The notes below the pieces were generated by a model. It did not search any database. It worked only from the letters and a program-made list of their open reading frames with translations, and had not been told where the DNA came from. From CAWDLX01 sp963753485 (GTDB taxonomy: Bacteria; Actinomycetota; Actinomycetes; Mycobacteriales; Micromonosporaceae), in the NCBI GenBank assembly GCA_963753485.1, contig CAVWCL010000001.1, positions 620,001-684,000 on the forward strand: a stretch of 64,000 bases of DNA, in the 5' to 3' direction. Within the stretch, counting starts at the first letter, position 1; every line of letters starts with the position of its first letter. Positions 24,861-33,260 of the stretch are shown here, piece after piece. Both the position numbers and the translations under genes were made by a program.

Positions 24861-26009
24861 ATGGCCGCCACCGGCACGACAGGCGAGCTCGCCGAGGCGT
24901 ACTTCGACGCGGCCGCGGCCGCGCCGCTGCACCCCGCCGCGCACCAGGCGTTGGTGGCATCACTCGCCGATGGCTGGGCCGATGCGGGCAAGCTCTACCG
25001 CCAGGGCCGGCGCGCCCGGCTGCTGCTGGATGCGGCCCGCGGCGCGATCGCCGACGAGCTGGGAGCCCGCCCCGACGAGATCACCTTCTGCGCCAGCGGC
25101 ACCGAGGCGTGCCAGCGCGGGGTCGCCGGGCTGCTCGCCGGCCGGCGCCGGGCCGGCTCAACCCTGGTCCACTCCACCGTGGAGCATTCGGCGGTGCTGC
25201 TCGCGGCGCAGGCCCACGTCGCGGCGGGCGGCGAGGCCCTTCCGGTACGGGTGGACCGGCTCGGCCGGGTGGATACGGACCAGTTCGCCGCGGCCGTAGC
25301 CAGTCCCGGGGTGGCCGCGGCCGCGCTGTTGAGCGCGAGCCATGAGGTCGGCACGGTACAGCCGGTGGCGATGGTGGCTCAGGCGTGTGCCGCGGCCGGG
25401 GTGCCGCTGCTCGTGGACGCCGCTCAGTCGGTGGGCCGGATGCCCGTACCACCGGGTTGGTCGGTGCTCGCCGCGAGCGCCCGCAAGTGGGGCGGGCCCG
25501 CGGGAGTCGGCGTACTGGCGGTCCGCCCCGGGGTGCGCTTCGAGCCGGCGCCGGTACCACCCGGGGAGGTCGCGGTGCCCTTGGCGGTCGCCGCCGCCGC
25601 CGCCCTGCGCGCGGTGACCGCCGAGGCCGGGGCCGAGGCGGCCCGCCTGGGCGGCCTGGTCGACCGGATCCGGTCGGTCGTGGCGGCCACCGTCGCCGAC
25701 GTGGAGGTGGTCGGCGATCCGGTCGACCGGCTGCCGAACCTGGTGACCTTCTCCTGCCTGTATGTGGACGGTGAGGCGCTGCTGCACGCCCTGGACCGGC
25801 GCGGCTTCGCGGTCTCCTCCGGGTCGTCGTGCACCTCGTCGACGATGCGCCCCAGTCACGTGCTCGAGGCGATGGGCGTGCTCTCGCACGGCAACGTTCG
25901 GATCTCGCTGCACCGCCAGACGACCACGGCCGAGGTCGAGCGCTTGCTCGCCGAGCTGCCCGGTATCGTCGCCGCCCTGCGGGCCGAGGCCGGGGCGGTG
26001 GGCCTGTGA
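24861..26009 (+). CDS. Cysteine desulfurase (NifS/IscS family)
   Basis: A 382-residue PLP enzyme that removes sulfur from cysteine as a protein-bound persulfide. Visible residues are H109 (VEHSA), D186 and Q189 (VDAAQS), the PLP lysine K209 in SARKWGG, and the persulfide cysteine C324 in SSGSSCTSSTMRPSHVL. It is coupled by a four-base overlap to a TusA gene, its probable sulfur acceptor. The pair is separate from any isc/suf operon. In some related genomes I recall the two being annotated as one fused protein. ATG 24861 is chosen; no strong ribosome site precedes it. Confidence 0.88.
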   Translation: MAATGTTGELAEAYFDAAAAAPLHPAAHQALVASLADGWADAGKLYRQGRRARLLLDAARGAIADELGARPDEITFCASGTEACQRGVAGLLAGRRRAGSTLVHSTVEHSAVLLAAQAHVAAGGEALPVRVDRLGRVDTDQFAAAVASPGVAAAALLSASHEVGTVQPVAMVAQACAAAGVPLLVDAAQSVGRMPVPPGWSVLAASARKWGGPAGVGVLAVRPGVRFEPAPVPPGEVAVPLAVAAAAALRAVTAEAGAEAARLGGLVDRIRSVVAATVADVEVVGDPVDRLPNLVTFSCLYVDGEALLHALDRRGFAVSSGSSCTSSTMRPSHVLEAMGVLSHGNVRISLHRQTTTAEVERLLAELPGIVAALRAEAGAVGL

Positions 26010-26230
26010 CCGGCAAGGCCCCCGCGATCCTGGACTGCCTGGGTCAGCGCTGCCCACGGCCGATCATCGAGCTGGCCCGGCGACTGCCGACCATTCCGGT
26101 CGGCTCCGTGCTGCGGGTGCTCGCCGACGATCCGGCCGCCGGCCCGGACATCGCCGCCTGGTGCCGGCTGCGTGATCAGGAGTTCGTCGGCGCCGCCGGC
26201 GGCGGATTCGATGTCCGTCGGCGCTGGTGA
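26006..26230 (+). CDS. tusA: TusA-family sulfurtransferase
   Basis: A 74-residue TusA protein. The active-site motif CPRP holds C16 in LDCLGQRCPRPIIELA; a second cysteine, C11, is nearby. TusA accepts persulfide sulfur from a desulfurase and passes it on for tRNA thiolation, molybdenum cofactor or other sulfur uses. GTG 26006 overlaps the stop of the desulfurase gene (GTGA), indicating a fixed pair. The 3' neighbour is convergent. Confidence 0.88.
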   Translation: MTGKAPAILDCLGQRCPRPIIELARRLPTIPVGSVLRVLADDPAAGPDIAAWCRLRDQEFVGAAGGGFDVRRRW

Positions 26231-26288
26231 CGCCGCGGCCCCGGCCCCCCCCACGCCCGGCCGGTGCCGGGCGCGTGCTCCGCCTCCG

Positions 26289-27269
26289 CTACACCGGCAG
26301 CAGCGGGCGGACCTCGGCGGCGCACTCGTCGCCGTAGGACTCGGCGAGCCGCTTGATGAAGATGTCCGGGCGCACCTCGTACTCCTGGGTGCCGACGGTC
26401 TCCAGCACCAGCGTTGCGAGCAGCGAGCCGATCTGAGCCGAGCGCTCCAACGACAGGCCCCACGAGATCCCGGCGAAGAACCCCGCGCGGAAGCCGTCGC
26501 CGACCCCGGTCGGGTCGTACGCCCGGATCTCCTGGGCCACCGGCACGTGGATGGGGTCCAGGTCGCGTCCGGTGATCCGCACGCCCTCCTTGCCGACGGT
26601 GGTGAGCCAGATGCCGACCCGGCTGAGCACGTCGAGGTCGGTGAAACCGGTCTTGGACTCCAGCAGCTCCCGTTCGTACTCGTTGGTGATCAGGTACGAG
26701 GCGCCGTCCACCAGGCTACGGATCTGTTCGCCGGACATCCGGGCCAGCTGTTGGGACGGGTCGGCCACGAAGGCGAAGCCCCGCTCACGGCACTCCTGCG
26801 TGTGCCGGACCATGCCGAGCGGGTCGTTCGGGCTGATGATCACCAGGTCGAGGCCGCCGAGCCGGTCGGCGACCGGGCCCAGCTCGATGTTGCGCGCCTC
26901 GCTCATCGCGCCGGCGTAGAACGACGCGATCTGGCACATGTCCTGATCGGTGGTGCAGACGAAGCGCGCGGTGTGGGCCACCTCGCTGACGTGTACCGAC
27001 AGGGTGTCCACCCCGTGGCGCTCCAGCCACGACCGGAAGTCCAGGTCGAAGTCGCTACCGACGGCGCCGACCAGGGTGGGACGGAGGCCGAGTTGCGCCA
27101 TGCCGAAGGCGATGTTCGCGCCGATGCCCCCGCGCCGCACGACCAGGTCGTCGACGAGGAACGACAGTGACACCTTGTGCAGCTGATCGGCGAGAAGCTG
27201 CTCGTTGAACCGGCCCGGGAAATGCATCAGGTGGTCGGTCGCGATCGAACCGGTCACGGCGATCTTCAT
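26289..27269 (-). CDS. adoK: Adenosine kinase (PfkB/ribokinase fold)
   Basis: A 326-residue sugar-kinase-fold protein very like M. tuberculosis AdoK (Rv2202c): the N-terminus MKIAVTGSIATDHLMHFPGR, HKVSLSFLVDDL, FYAGAMSEARNIEL and ADPSQQLARMSGE are recognised from that enzyme. The PfkB signature DPTGVGDGFRAGF holds the catalytic aspartate. AdoK phosphorylates adenosine to AMP. Neighbour order (adoK near ctaC and an erpA-like gene) also matches. Start ATG 27269. Confidence 0.9.
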   Translation of the reverse strand: MKIAVTGSIATDHLMHFPGRFNEQLLADQLHKVSLSFLVDDLVVRRGGIGANIAFGMAQLGLRPTLVGAVGSDFDLDFRSWLERHGVDTLSVHVSEVAHTARFVCTTDQDMCQIASFYAGAMSEARNIELGPVADRLGGLDLVIISPNDPLGMVRHTQECRERGFAFVADPSQQLARMSGEQIRSLVDGASYLITNEYERELLESKTGFTDLDVLSRVGIWLTTVGKEGVRITGRDLDPIHVPVAQEIRAYDPTGVGDGFRAGFFAGISWGLSLERSAQIGSLLATLVLETVGTQEYEVRPDIFIKRLAESYGDECAAEVRPLLPV

Positions 27270-27386
27270 GGCTGGCCCCAGAGAGTCGGACGGGCGGCAA
27301 ACGTCGGGCGAACGACAGCCTACCGGCCGGCAAACACGATCGCTCGCAGGTCCGTCACCGCCGGGCCGAGGCCCGGGCGCGGGCGG

Positions 27387-27749
27387 CTAGTGGAACGAGT
27401 CGCCGCAGGCGCAGGATCCGGTCGCGTTGGGGTTGTCGATGGTGAAGCCCTGCTGGTCGATCCGGTCGACGAAGTCGATCGTCGCCCCGGCCAGGTAGGG
27501 GATGCTGAAGCGGTCCACCACCACCTGCACACCGCTGAACTCGGCGATCTGGTCGCCCTCGACGTCGCGCTCGTCGAAGAAGAGCTGGTAGCGCAGGCCC
27601 GAACAGCCGCCCGGCTGCACCTGAACGCGCAGCCGAAGGCCGTCGTTGCCCTCCTGGTCGAGCAGCGCCTTGGCCTTGTGGGCGGCGGCGTCGGTCAGAA
27701 CGACGCCGGTCACGGCCTGGGCCGCCTCGGTGGTCTGCGGGCTCGTCAC
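27387..27749 (-). CDS. erpA: A-type iron-sulfur carrier, ErpA/HesB family
   Basis: A 120-residue HesB/IscA/ErpA protein that carries a Fe-S cluster to apo-proteins. The three conserved cysteines are C49 (PGGCSGLRY) and C113/C115 (GSCACGDSFH). Length is normal. Likely clients nearby include NadA and LipA, both 4Fe-4S enzymes, and the Rieske protein QcrA, but that is inference. Start ATG 27749. Divergent from nadA. Confidence 0.92.
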   Translation of the reverse strand: MTSPQTTEAAQAVTGVVLTDAAAHKAKALLDQEGNDGLRLRVQVQPGGCSGLRYQLFFDERDVEGDQIAEFSGVQVVVDRFSIPYLAGATIDFVDRIDQQGFTIDNPNATGSCACGDSFH

Positions 27750-27974
27750 GGTTACTGCTCCCTACCTGCTGGACGGATGCTCGCCGTGGGCACCACACAC
27801 CCGCGCCGGCACTCCCATGGTACCCATGCGGGGCGCCGGCGCACCGCTGTGCGCCGCACCACATCCGCCCGGCCCGTAGCGCCGGCTGACCGGACCGGCG
27901 ACGGCGTAGCGGAGTTGGCCACTTCACACCTGTGAGCGGGTCGGCCCCATCGAGCAGGATGGGACGATAGGGCC

Positions 27975-29159
27975 GTGACAAGCGAGCCGGCGACGAGCTT
28001 CGCCGAACCGTCCGGCAGCGCCACCGCGCTGCTGTTGCTGGGTCGTGGCAGCGATCCCCGCTCCGAACGGGGGGTGGCCTGCCCCGGCGAGCTGCCGGCG
28101 CCTTCGGATCCGAGCCTGGTCGCTCGGGCCGGTGCGGCCAAGGCGGCGCTGGGTGATCGGCTGTTCGTGCTGGGTCACCACTACCAGCGCGACGAGGTGA
28201 TCCAGTTCGCCGACGTGACCGGCGACTCGTTCAAGCTCGCCCGCGACGCTGCGGCTCGCCCGGCCGCCGAGTTCATCGTCTTCTGCGGCGTGCACTTCAT
28301 GGCCGAGAGCGCCGACATCCTGACCAGCGACGCGCAACGGGTGATCCTGCCGGACCTCGCGGCCGGCTGCTCGATGGCGGACATGGCCGGCATCGCCCAG
28401 GTCGAGCGGGCGTGGGAGGTCCTCGCCGACGCCGATGTCGCCGACTCGACCGTTCCGGTCACGTACATGAACTCGACCGCGGCGATCAAGGCGTTCGTCG
28501 GCCGCCACCACGGCCTGGTGTGCACCTCCTCGAACGCGCGCCGGGCGTTGGAGTGGGCGCTCGCGCGGGGCCAGCGGGTGCTGTTCCTGCCCGATCAGCA
28601 CCTCGGACGCAACACCGCGGTCCGCGAGCTCGGCCTGGACCTGGACGACTGCGTGCTCTACGACCCGCACAAGCCCGGTGGCGGCCTGGCGCCGAGCCGG
28701 CTGCGCGAGGCGAAGATGGTGCTCTGGCGCGGGCACTGCTCGGTGCATGGCCGGTTCACCCGGGACTGCGTGACCGAGGTACGCAACCGGGTTCCGGGCG
28801 TGCAGGTGCTGGTCCACCCCGAGTGCCGCTACGAAGTGGTGGACGCGGCCGACCACGTCGGCTCGACCGAGCGCATCATCACCACCATCGACGCCGCGCC
28901 GGCGGGCTCGGCGTGGGCGGTCGGCACCGAGCTGAACCTGGTCCGGCGGCTGGCCAACGCCCATCCGGACAAGGAGATCATGTTCCTCGATCGGACGGTG
29001 TGCTACTGCGCCACCATGAACCGCATCGACCTGCCGCACCTGGTCTGGACCTTGGAGGAGCTGGTCGCCGGGCGGGTGCCCAACCAGATCGTGGTCGATG
29101 CGAACACCGCCGGACAGGCGCGGACCGCACTCGACCGCATGCTGGCCCTGCCGGGCTGA
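27975..29159 (+). CDS. nadA: Quinolinate synthase
   Basis: A 394-residue NadA, which condenses iminoaspartate and dihydroxyacetone phosphate to quinolinate in NAD synthesis. The three cluster cysteines are in AAGCSMADM, VHPECRYEV and the DRTVCYCATMN segment. Other family stretches include LGHHYQRDEVIQFAD and CGVHFMAESADIL. The first 45 residues are a variable extension. GTG 27975 is used. nadB and nadC are not in the window. Confidence 0.94.
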   Translation: MTSEPATSFAEPSGSATALLLLGRGSDPRSERGVACPGELPAPSDPSLVARAGAAKAALGDRLFVLGHHYQRDEVIQFADVTGDSFKLARDAAARPAAEFIVFCGVHFMAESADILTSDAQRVILPDLAAGCSMADMAGIAQVERAWEVLADADVADSTVPVTYMNSTAAIKAFVGRHHGLVCTSSNARRALEWALARGQRVLFLPDQHLGRNTAVRELGLDLDDCVLYDPHKPGGGLAPSRLREAKMVLWRGHCSVHGRFTRDCVTEVRNRVPGVQVLVHPECRYEVVDAADHVGSTERIITTIDAAPAGSAWAVGTELNLVRRLANAHPDKEIMFLDRTVCYCATMNRIDLPHLVWTLEELVAGRVPNQIVVDANTAGQARTALDRMLALPG

Positions 29160-29441
29160 GCGCCCACCACCGAAGCGCTGCCGCCCCGCGAACTGCCCCG
29201 TCCCGAACGGCCGCGCCGATCACGGTGCGTCGGCGGCCGGGGGGCGGCGTCGGCGTTTCGACGGCGGGTCGACTCGCCCAGCCTCATGGCGCCCCACCAG
29301 CACCGAGAGTTGGCTATGCTTCCCCGGCGAGTCGACTCCGGGTGCATCGTCAACCTTGACCGACCGTAACCGCCCGTTAACGCGCCCGAGTACCCGGCCC
29401 AGCTCTGGGCCACCCCACACCCCACTGCGTGGGAGGTTGAC

Positions 29442-30779
29442 GTGACGAACCTGCCCCACGACGCCCTCGTCGTCCACGGCAGCACGCCGCTGCGCGGTGA
29501 GGTACGGGTGCGCGGCGCGAAGAATCTGGTCTCCAAGGCGATGGTCGCGGCCCTGCTCGGGGACGGTCCGAGCCGCCTCTACGACGTGCCCCGCATCCGC
29601 GATGTCGAGATCGTGCAGGGCCTGCTCGAGCTGCACGGGGTGCGGGTCTCCGACGGGCCGGAGCGGGGCGAGATCCTCATGGACCCGACGAACGTCGAGC
29701 GGGCCAGTGTCGACGAGATCAACGTGCACGCCGGTTCCAGCCGCATCCCGATCCTGTTCTGCGGGCCACTGTTGCACCGCCTGGGGCACGCGCTCATCCC
29801 CGACCTCGGTGGCTGTCACATCGGCGACCGTCCCATCGACTTTCATCTCAATGCTCTACGCCAGTTCGGCGCGGTGGTCGACAAGACGCCGCAGGGGCTG
29901 GACATCACCGCGCCGAATGGGTTGCACGGCACCAAATTCGACCTGCCCTACCCGAGCGTCGGCGCGACCGAGCAGGTCCTGCTGACCGCCGTCCTGGCCG
30001 AGGGGGTCACCGAGCTGCGCAACGCCGCCGTCGAGCCGGAGATCATCGACCTCATCTGCGTGCTGCAGAAGATGGGCGCGGTGATCACGGTACACACCGA
30101 CCGGGTCATCGAGATCGAGGGCGTGAGCCGGCTCGGCGGGTACGCCCACCGCCCGATCCCGGACCGCATCGAGGCGGCCAGTTGGGGCGCGGCCGCGCTG
30201 GCGACCGGGGGGGACGTGCTGGTCCGGGGGGCCCGCCAGGTCGACATGATGACGTTCCTCAACGTCTTCCGGGCGGTGGGTGGGCAGCTGGACATCAGCG
30301 ACCACCCCGACGGTGGCATCCGGTTCTGGCACCCGGGCGGCGAGCTGCGCGCGGTGGCCCTCGAGACCGACGTGCACCCCGGCTTCATGACCGACTGGCA
30401 GCAGCCCATGGTGGTCGCGCTCACCCAGGCTCGCGGACTGTCGATCGTCCACGAGACGGTGTACGAGCGTCGGCTCGGCTACGCCGAGGCACTCAACCAG
30501 ATGGGCGCCACCATCCAGACCTACCGCGAGTGCCTCGGCGGCACGCCATGCCGGTTCGGCCGGCGCAATTTCAAACACTCCGCCGTGATTGCCGGCCCCA
30601 GCAAGCTGCACGCCATCGACCTGGTCATCCCTGACCTACGGGCCGGTTTCAGCCACCTCATCGCGGCGCTCGCGGCCGAGGGCACCTCGACCGTGTACGG
30701 AGTGAGCCTGATCAACCGTGGCTATGAGGGCTTCGAGGCCAAGTTGGCCGGCCTGGGCGCACACGCCGAGCGCCCGTAG
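29442..30779 (+). CDS. murA: UDP-N-acetylglucosamine 1-carboxyvinyltransferase
   Basis: A 445-residue MurA (EPSP-synthase fold), first committed enzyme of peptidoglycan synthesis. K27-N28 in RVRGAKNLVSKAM correspond to the catalytic K-N pair. The fosfomycin-reactive cysteine is present as C125 in DLGGCHIGDRP, so the enzyme should be fosfomycin-sensitive. GTG 29442 is the start; a 282-base upstream gap holds no gene, and contains TTGACC (29357) as a possible promoter element. Confidence 0.92.
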   Translation: MTNLPHDALVVHGSTPLRGEVRVRGAKNLVSKAMVAALLGDGPSRLYDVPRIRDVEIVQGLLELHGVRVSDGPERGEILMDPTNVERASVDEINVHAGSSRIPILFCGPLLHRLGHALIPDLGGCHIGDRPIDFHLNALRQFGAVVDKTPQGLDITAPNGLHGTKFDLPYPSVGATEQVLLTAVLAEGVTELRNAAVEPEIIDLICVLQKMGAVITVHTDRVIEIEGVSRLGGYAHRPIPDRIEAASWGAAALATGGDVLVRGARQVDMMTFLNVFRAVGGQLDISDHPDGGIRFWHPGGELRAVALETDVHPGFMTDWQQPMVVALTQARGLSIVHETVYERRLGYAEALNQMGATIQTYRECLGGTPCRFGRRNFKHSAVIAGPSKLHAIDLVIPDLRAGFSHLIAALAAEGTSTVYGVSLINRGYEGFEAKLAGLGAHAERP

Positions 30780-30832
30780 CCCGCGGCGGGTACGGCTTGG
30801 GCGGCACCCACCCGTCGGCTACCCTTCACCGC

Positions 30833-31600
30833 GTGCCGTCGCTCTTTCGCCGCAAGTCAACCGACCTCGTCGGCGACGCGGTCGCGTCGGCGGAGCCGGC
30901 CAGCCCGGAACGCACCGCCGCCACCAAAGCCACCCCGGCCGTGAAGAAGGCGAGCAAGGTCGCGCCGTCGACGCCCCGAGCCGGCACCGTGAAACCGGCC
31001 GGCACGGTGAAACCAGCTGGCCCCCCGGCCGATTCGGCGGCGGCCGACGCGTCGGCGGCCCGCAGCCGGTCCTACACGCCGAGCAAGAAAGAGCTCGGCC
31101 AGGTGACCCCCAAACGCCGCGCCGGTGGCCGGGTGGCGGAGCCGCCGCCGGGGAACCGGCGCGAGGCACTCAAGCGGATGCGCGAGAAGCAGCGCGAGTC
31201 TCGGGCCGAGGCGCGGGCCGGGATGATGGCGGGTAAGGACGAGTACCTGCCCAACCGCGACAAGGGACCGGAGCGGGCGCTGGTGCGTGACATCGTCGAC
31301 GGCCGGCGCAACCTGGCCAGCTACTTCATCCCCGGTGCGCTGATCGTGATCCTGGGTGCGTCCGGTTCGATGCCCCCGGCGGTTCGCCTCGGCGCGAACC
31401 TGCTCTGGTTCGGGCTGGCGGCCGGGGTGATCCTGGACAGCGTGCTGCTCTGCCGCCGGGTCAAGCGGCTGGTCGCCGAGCGCTTTCCCCGCAACTCGCT
31501 GCCGGGACGCACCTACTACTGGTACGCGGTGGTGCGCAGCCTGAGCTTCCGGCGGATGCGGATGCCGGCGCCGCGGGTGCGCCCCGGCACGAAGATCTGA
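30833..31600 (+). CDS. DUF3043 membrane protein
   Basis: A 255-residue actinobacterial DUF3043 protein. The N-terminal 100 residues are low-complexity Ala/Lys/Pro; then a conserved basic segment (YTPSKKELGQVTPKRRAGGR, and RREALKRMREKQRESRAEAR), and two membrane helices (about 165-182 and 186-205). The function of the family is not known to me. GTG 30833. It is convergent with azlD with only three bases between stops. Confidence 0.85.
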   Translation: MPSLFRRKSTDLVGDAVASAEPASPERTAATKATPAVKKASKVAPSTPRAGTVKPAGTVKPAGPPADSAAADASAARSRSYTPSKKELGQVTPKRRAGGRVAEPPPGNRREALKRMREKQRESRAEARAGMMAGKDEYLPNRDKGPERALVRDIVDGRRNLASYFIPGALIVILGASGSMPPAVRLGANLLWFGLAAGVILDSVLLCRRVKRLVAERFPRNSLPGRTYYWYAVVRSLSFRRMRMPAPRVRPGTKI

Positions 31601-31603
31601 GCC

Positions 31604-31924
31604 TCAGGGCACCCCGGCCAGTCGCAGCAGCGCGGCGGTGCCCGCCGCGACCACCACCACCACGATGAACGGCGCCCGCCGCCAGGCCGCGAGCACGCCG
31701 GCGAGCACGCCCACCGGCCGGGCGACCCCAGCCGGATGACCGGCGGCGAGCAGTGCGGAGGTGGCCGCGAGCGCGGCCAGCAGCGCGACCGCTGCGAGCG
31801 GCAACAGCCGAGCCACCGGCTCCCGCAGCCTCAGCCGCCCGCCCAGCACGACCCCCGCCAGGCGCAAGCCGTACGTGCCCACCGCGAGCACGCCGATCAC
31901 CACCGCCAGCGTCGATCCGCTCAT
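31604..31924 (-). CDS. azlD: AzlD-type branched-chain amino acid exporter subunit
   Basis: A 106-residue membrane protein with four hydrophobic segments, matching the small AzlD (YgaH-like) partner of AzlC. Recognisable features are VGTYGLRLAGVVLGGRLRL at the N-terminus and a WRRAPFIVVVVVAAGTAALLR end. AzlCD exports branched-chain amino acids or analogues. ATG 31924 overlaps the azlC stop by four bases. Confidence 0.85.
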   Translation of the reverse strand: MSGSTLAVVIGVLAVGTYGLRLAGVVLGGRLRLREPVARLLPLAAVALLAALAATSALLAAGHPAGVARPVGVLAGVLAAWRRAPFIVVVVVAAGTAALLRLAGVP

Positions 31925-32625
31925 ACCGGCGCCGGCTCGGAGTCGGCGTACCCAGCGATGCGCGGCGACCGGCCGGCGGCGAGCAGGCCGGAGAGGGCGA
32001 GCAGCACCGGCAGCCCGGCCGGCAGGTAGAACGAGGTGGTCACGGCGACGGCGGCGCCGACGATGGCGACCCGACGGGCGCCGGCGTCGGCCAGCCGCGG
32101 CAGCAGCAGGGCGACCAGCGCCGCCGGGAACGCGGCGTCCAGCCCGAGCCGGGCCGGGTCGCCGACCCGGGCGCCCACCGCGATGCCGGCCAGCGTGCCG
32201 GCCTGCCATAGCGCGAAGAGCGTGATCCCGGTCAGCCAGTAGGCGCGGGTCCGGCGGGCCGCCTCCGGCTGGGCCAGGGCGAACGCCACCGATTCGTCGA
32301 CCATGAGGTGGCTGCCGACCAGCCGGCGGGTCCGGCCACCGCCCAGGACGTCCGCGACGGCCAGGCCGAAGGGCAGGTGCCGGGCGTTGAGCAGCAGCCC
32401 GGCGAGCACGGCGGTGATCGGGCTACCGGCCGCAAGCAGACCGACCGCCATGAACTGCGAGCCGCCGGCGAACACGACCACCGACATCACGGCCGTCGCC
32501 CAACCGGGTAGCCCCGAGGCGGTGGCGATGGCGCCGAACGACACTCCGACGACGGCGACCGCCGCGCCGACCGCGCCCACATCGGTGAGCAGCCGCCGGT
32601 TGGGTGTTCGGCTTGGTGAACGCAC
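31921..32625 (-). CDS. azlC: AzlC-type branched-chain amino acid exporter subunit
   Basis: A five- to six-helix membrane protein of 234 residues with AzlC family stretches SFGAIATASGLPGW, FAGGSQFMAVGLLAAGSP, LLNARHLPFGLAVADVLGG and HLMVDESVAFALAQ. I place the start at GTG 32625, because a promoter (TTGACG, 17 bases, CACTAT) would begin transcription there; ATG 32652 is the alternative and would lie inside the promoter. Divergent from the XRE-cupin regulator, its likely controller. Confidence 0.8.
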   Translation of the reverse strand: MRSPSRTPNRRLLTDVGAVGAAVAVVGVSFGAIATASGLPGWATAVMSVVVFAGGSQFMAVGLLAAGSPITAVLAGLLLNARHLPFGLAVADVLGGGRTRRLVGSHLMVDESVAFALAQPEAARRTRAYWLTGITLFALWQAGTLAGIAVGARVGDPARLGLDAAFPAALVALLLPRLADAGARRVAIVGAAVAVTTSFYLPAGLPVLLALSGLLAAGRSPRIAGYADSEPAPV

Positions 32626-32683
32626 AGCCACTATAGTGAACACGGGCGGCATGTACGTCAAGGCGAACAAACGTTTCTTGTAC
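32623..32683. promoter_or_regulatory. azlC / XRE-cupin divergent promoter and operators
   Basis: On the minus strand TTGACG (32656-32661) and CACTAT (32633-32638), 17 bases apart, point to a leaderless azlC mRNA from GTG 32625. A perfect palindrome CACTATAGTG (32629-32638) covers this -10. A second interrupted palindrome centred on AAACGTTT (32669-32676) lies just upstream of the regulator gene. Both are candidate regulator sites. Confidence 0.5.
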
Positions 32684-32699
32684 TGAACCAGAGGTGACC

Positions 32700-33260
32700 G
32701 TGACCACATCCTCCTCGCCGCCGCTGGCGGCGATCGCGGCCTCGTTGCGGCGTGAGCGCGAGCGGGTGGGACTCTCGCTGACCGAGCTCGCCCGACGCGC
32801 GGGCATCGCCAAGTCCACCCTGTCGCAGTTGGAGTCCGGCACCGGAAACCCCAGCGTCGAGACGCTCTGGGCGCTCGGCGTCGCCCTCGGAGTGCCCTTC
32901 AGCCAACTGGTGGAGCCGCCACCGCCGCAGGTCCGGATCGTGCGCGCCGGCCACGGTCCGCGCATCCCCGGCGAGCAAGGGGTCTACGCCGGCACCCTGC
33001 TCGCGGCCGGGACCCCGGATACCCGTCGTGACGTCTACGTCATCGAGCAGGAGCCGGGCCCGGTACGCCGGGCCCGGCCGCACCTACCGGGCAGCGTGGA
33101 GCACCTGGTGGTGGCGGCCGGACGGATGGCGGCCGGACCGGCGGACGCGCCGATCGAGCTCCGGCCGGGCGACTACGCCTCGTTCCGCGGCGACCTGCCG
33201 CACTCGTACGAGGCTCTCGAGCCGGGCACCTGGGCGGTCCTGGTCATGGAGCACCGCTAG
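32700..33260 (+). CDS. XRE-family regulator with cupin domain
   Basis: A 186-residue regulator: an N-terminal HTH_3 domain (LAAIAASLRRERERVGLSL, RRAGIAKSTLSQLESGTGNP, residues about 8-65) and a C-terminal cupin (about 105-185, ending in LRPGDYASFRGDLPHSYEAL). This architecture often controls small-molecule transporters and metabolism; here the divergent azlCD exporter is the obvious target. GTG 32700 has GAGG at five bases. Its 3' end overlaps the convergent ABC ATPase gene by 17 bases. Confidence 0.88.
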   Translation: MTTSSSPPLAAIAASLRRERERVGLSLTELARRAGIAKSTLSQLESGTGNPSVETLWALGVALGVPFSQLVEPPPPQVRIVRAGHGPRIPGEQGVYAGTLLAAGTPDTRRDVYVIEQEPGPVRRARPHLPGSVEHLVVAAGRMAAGPADAPIELRPGDYASFRGDLPHSYEALEPGTWAVLVMEHR

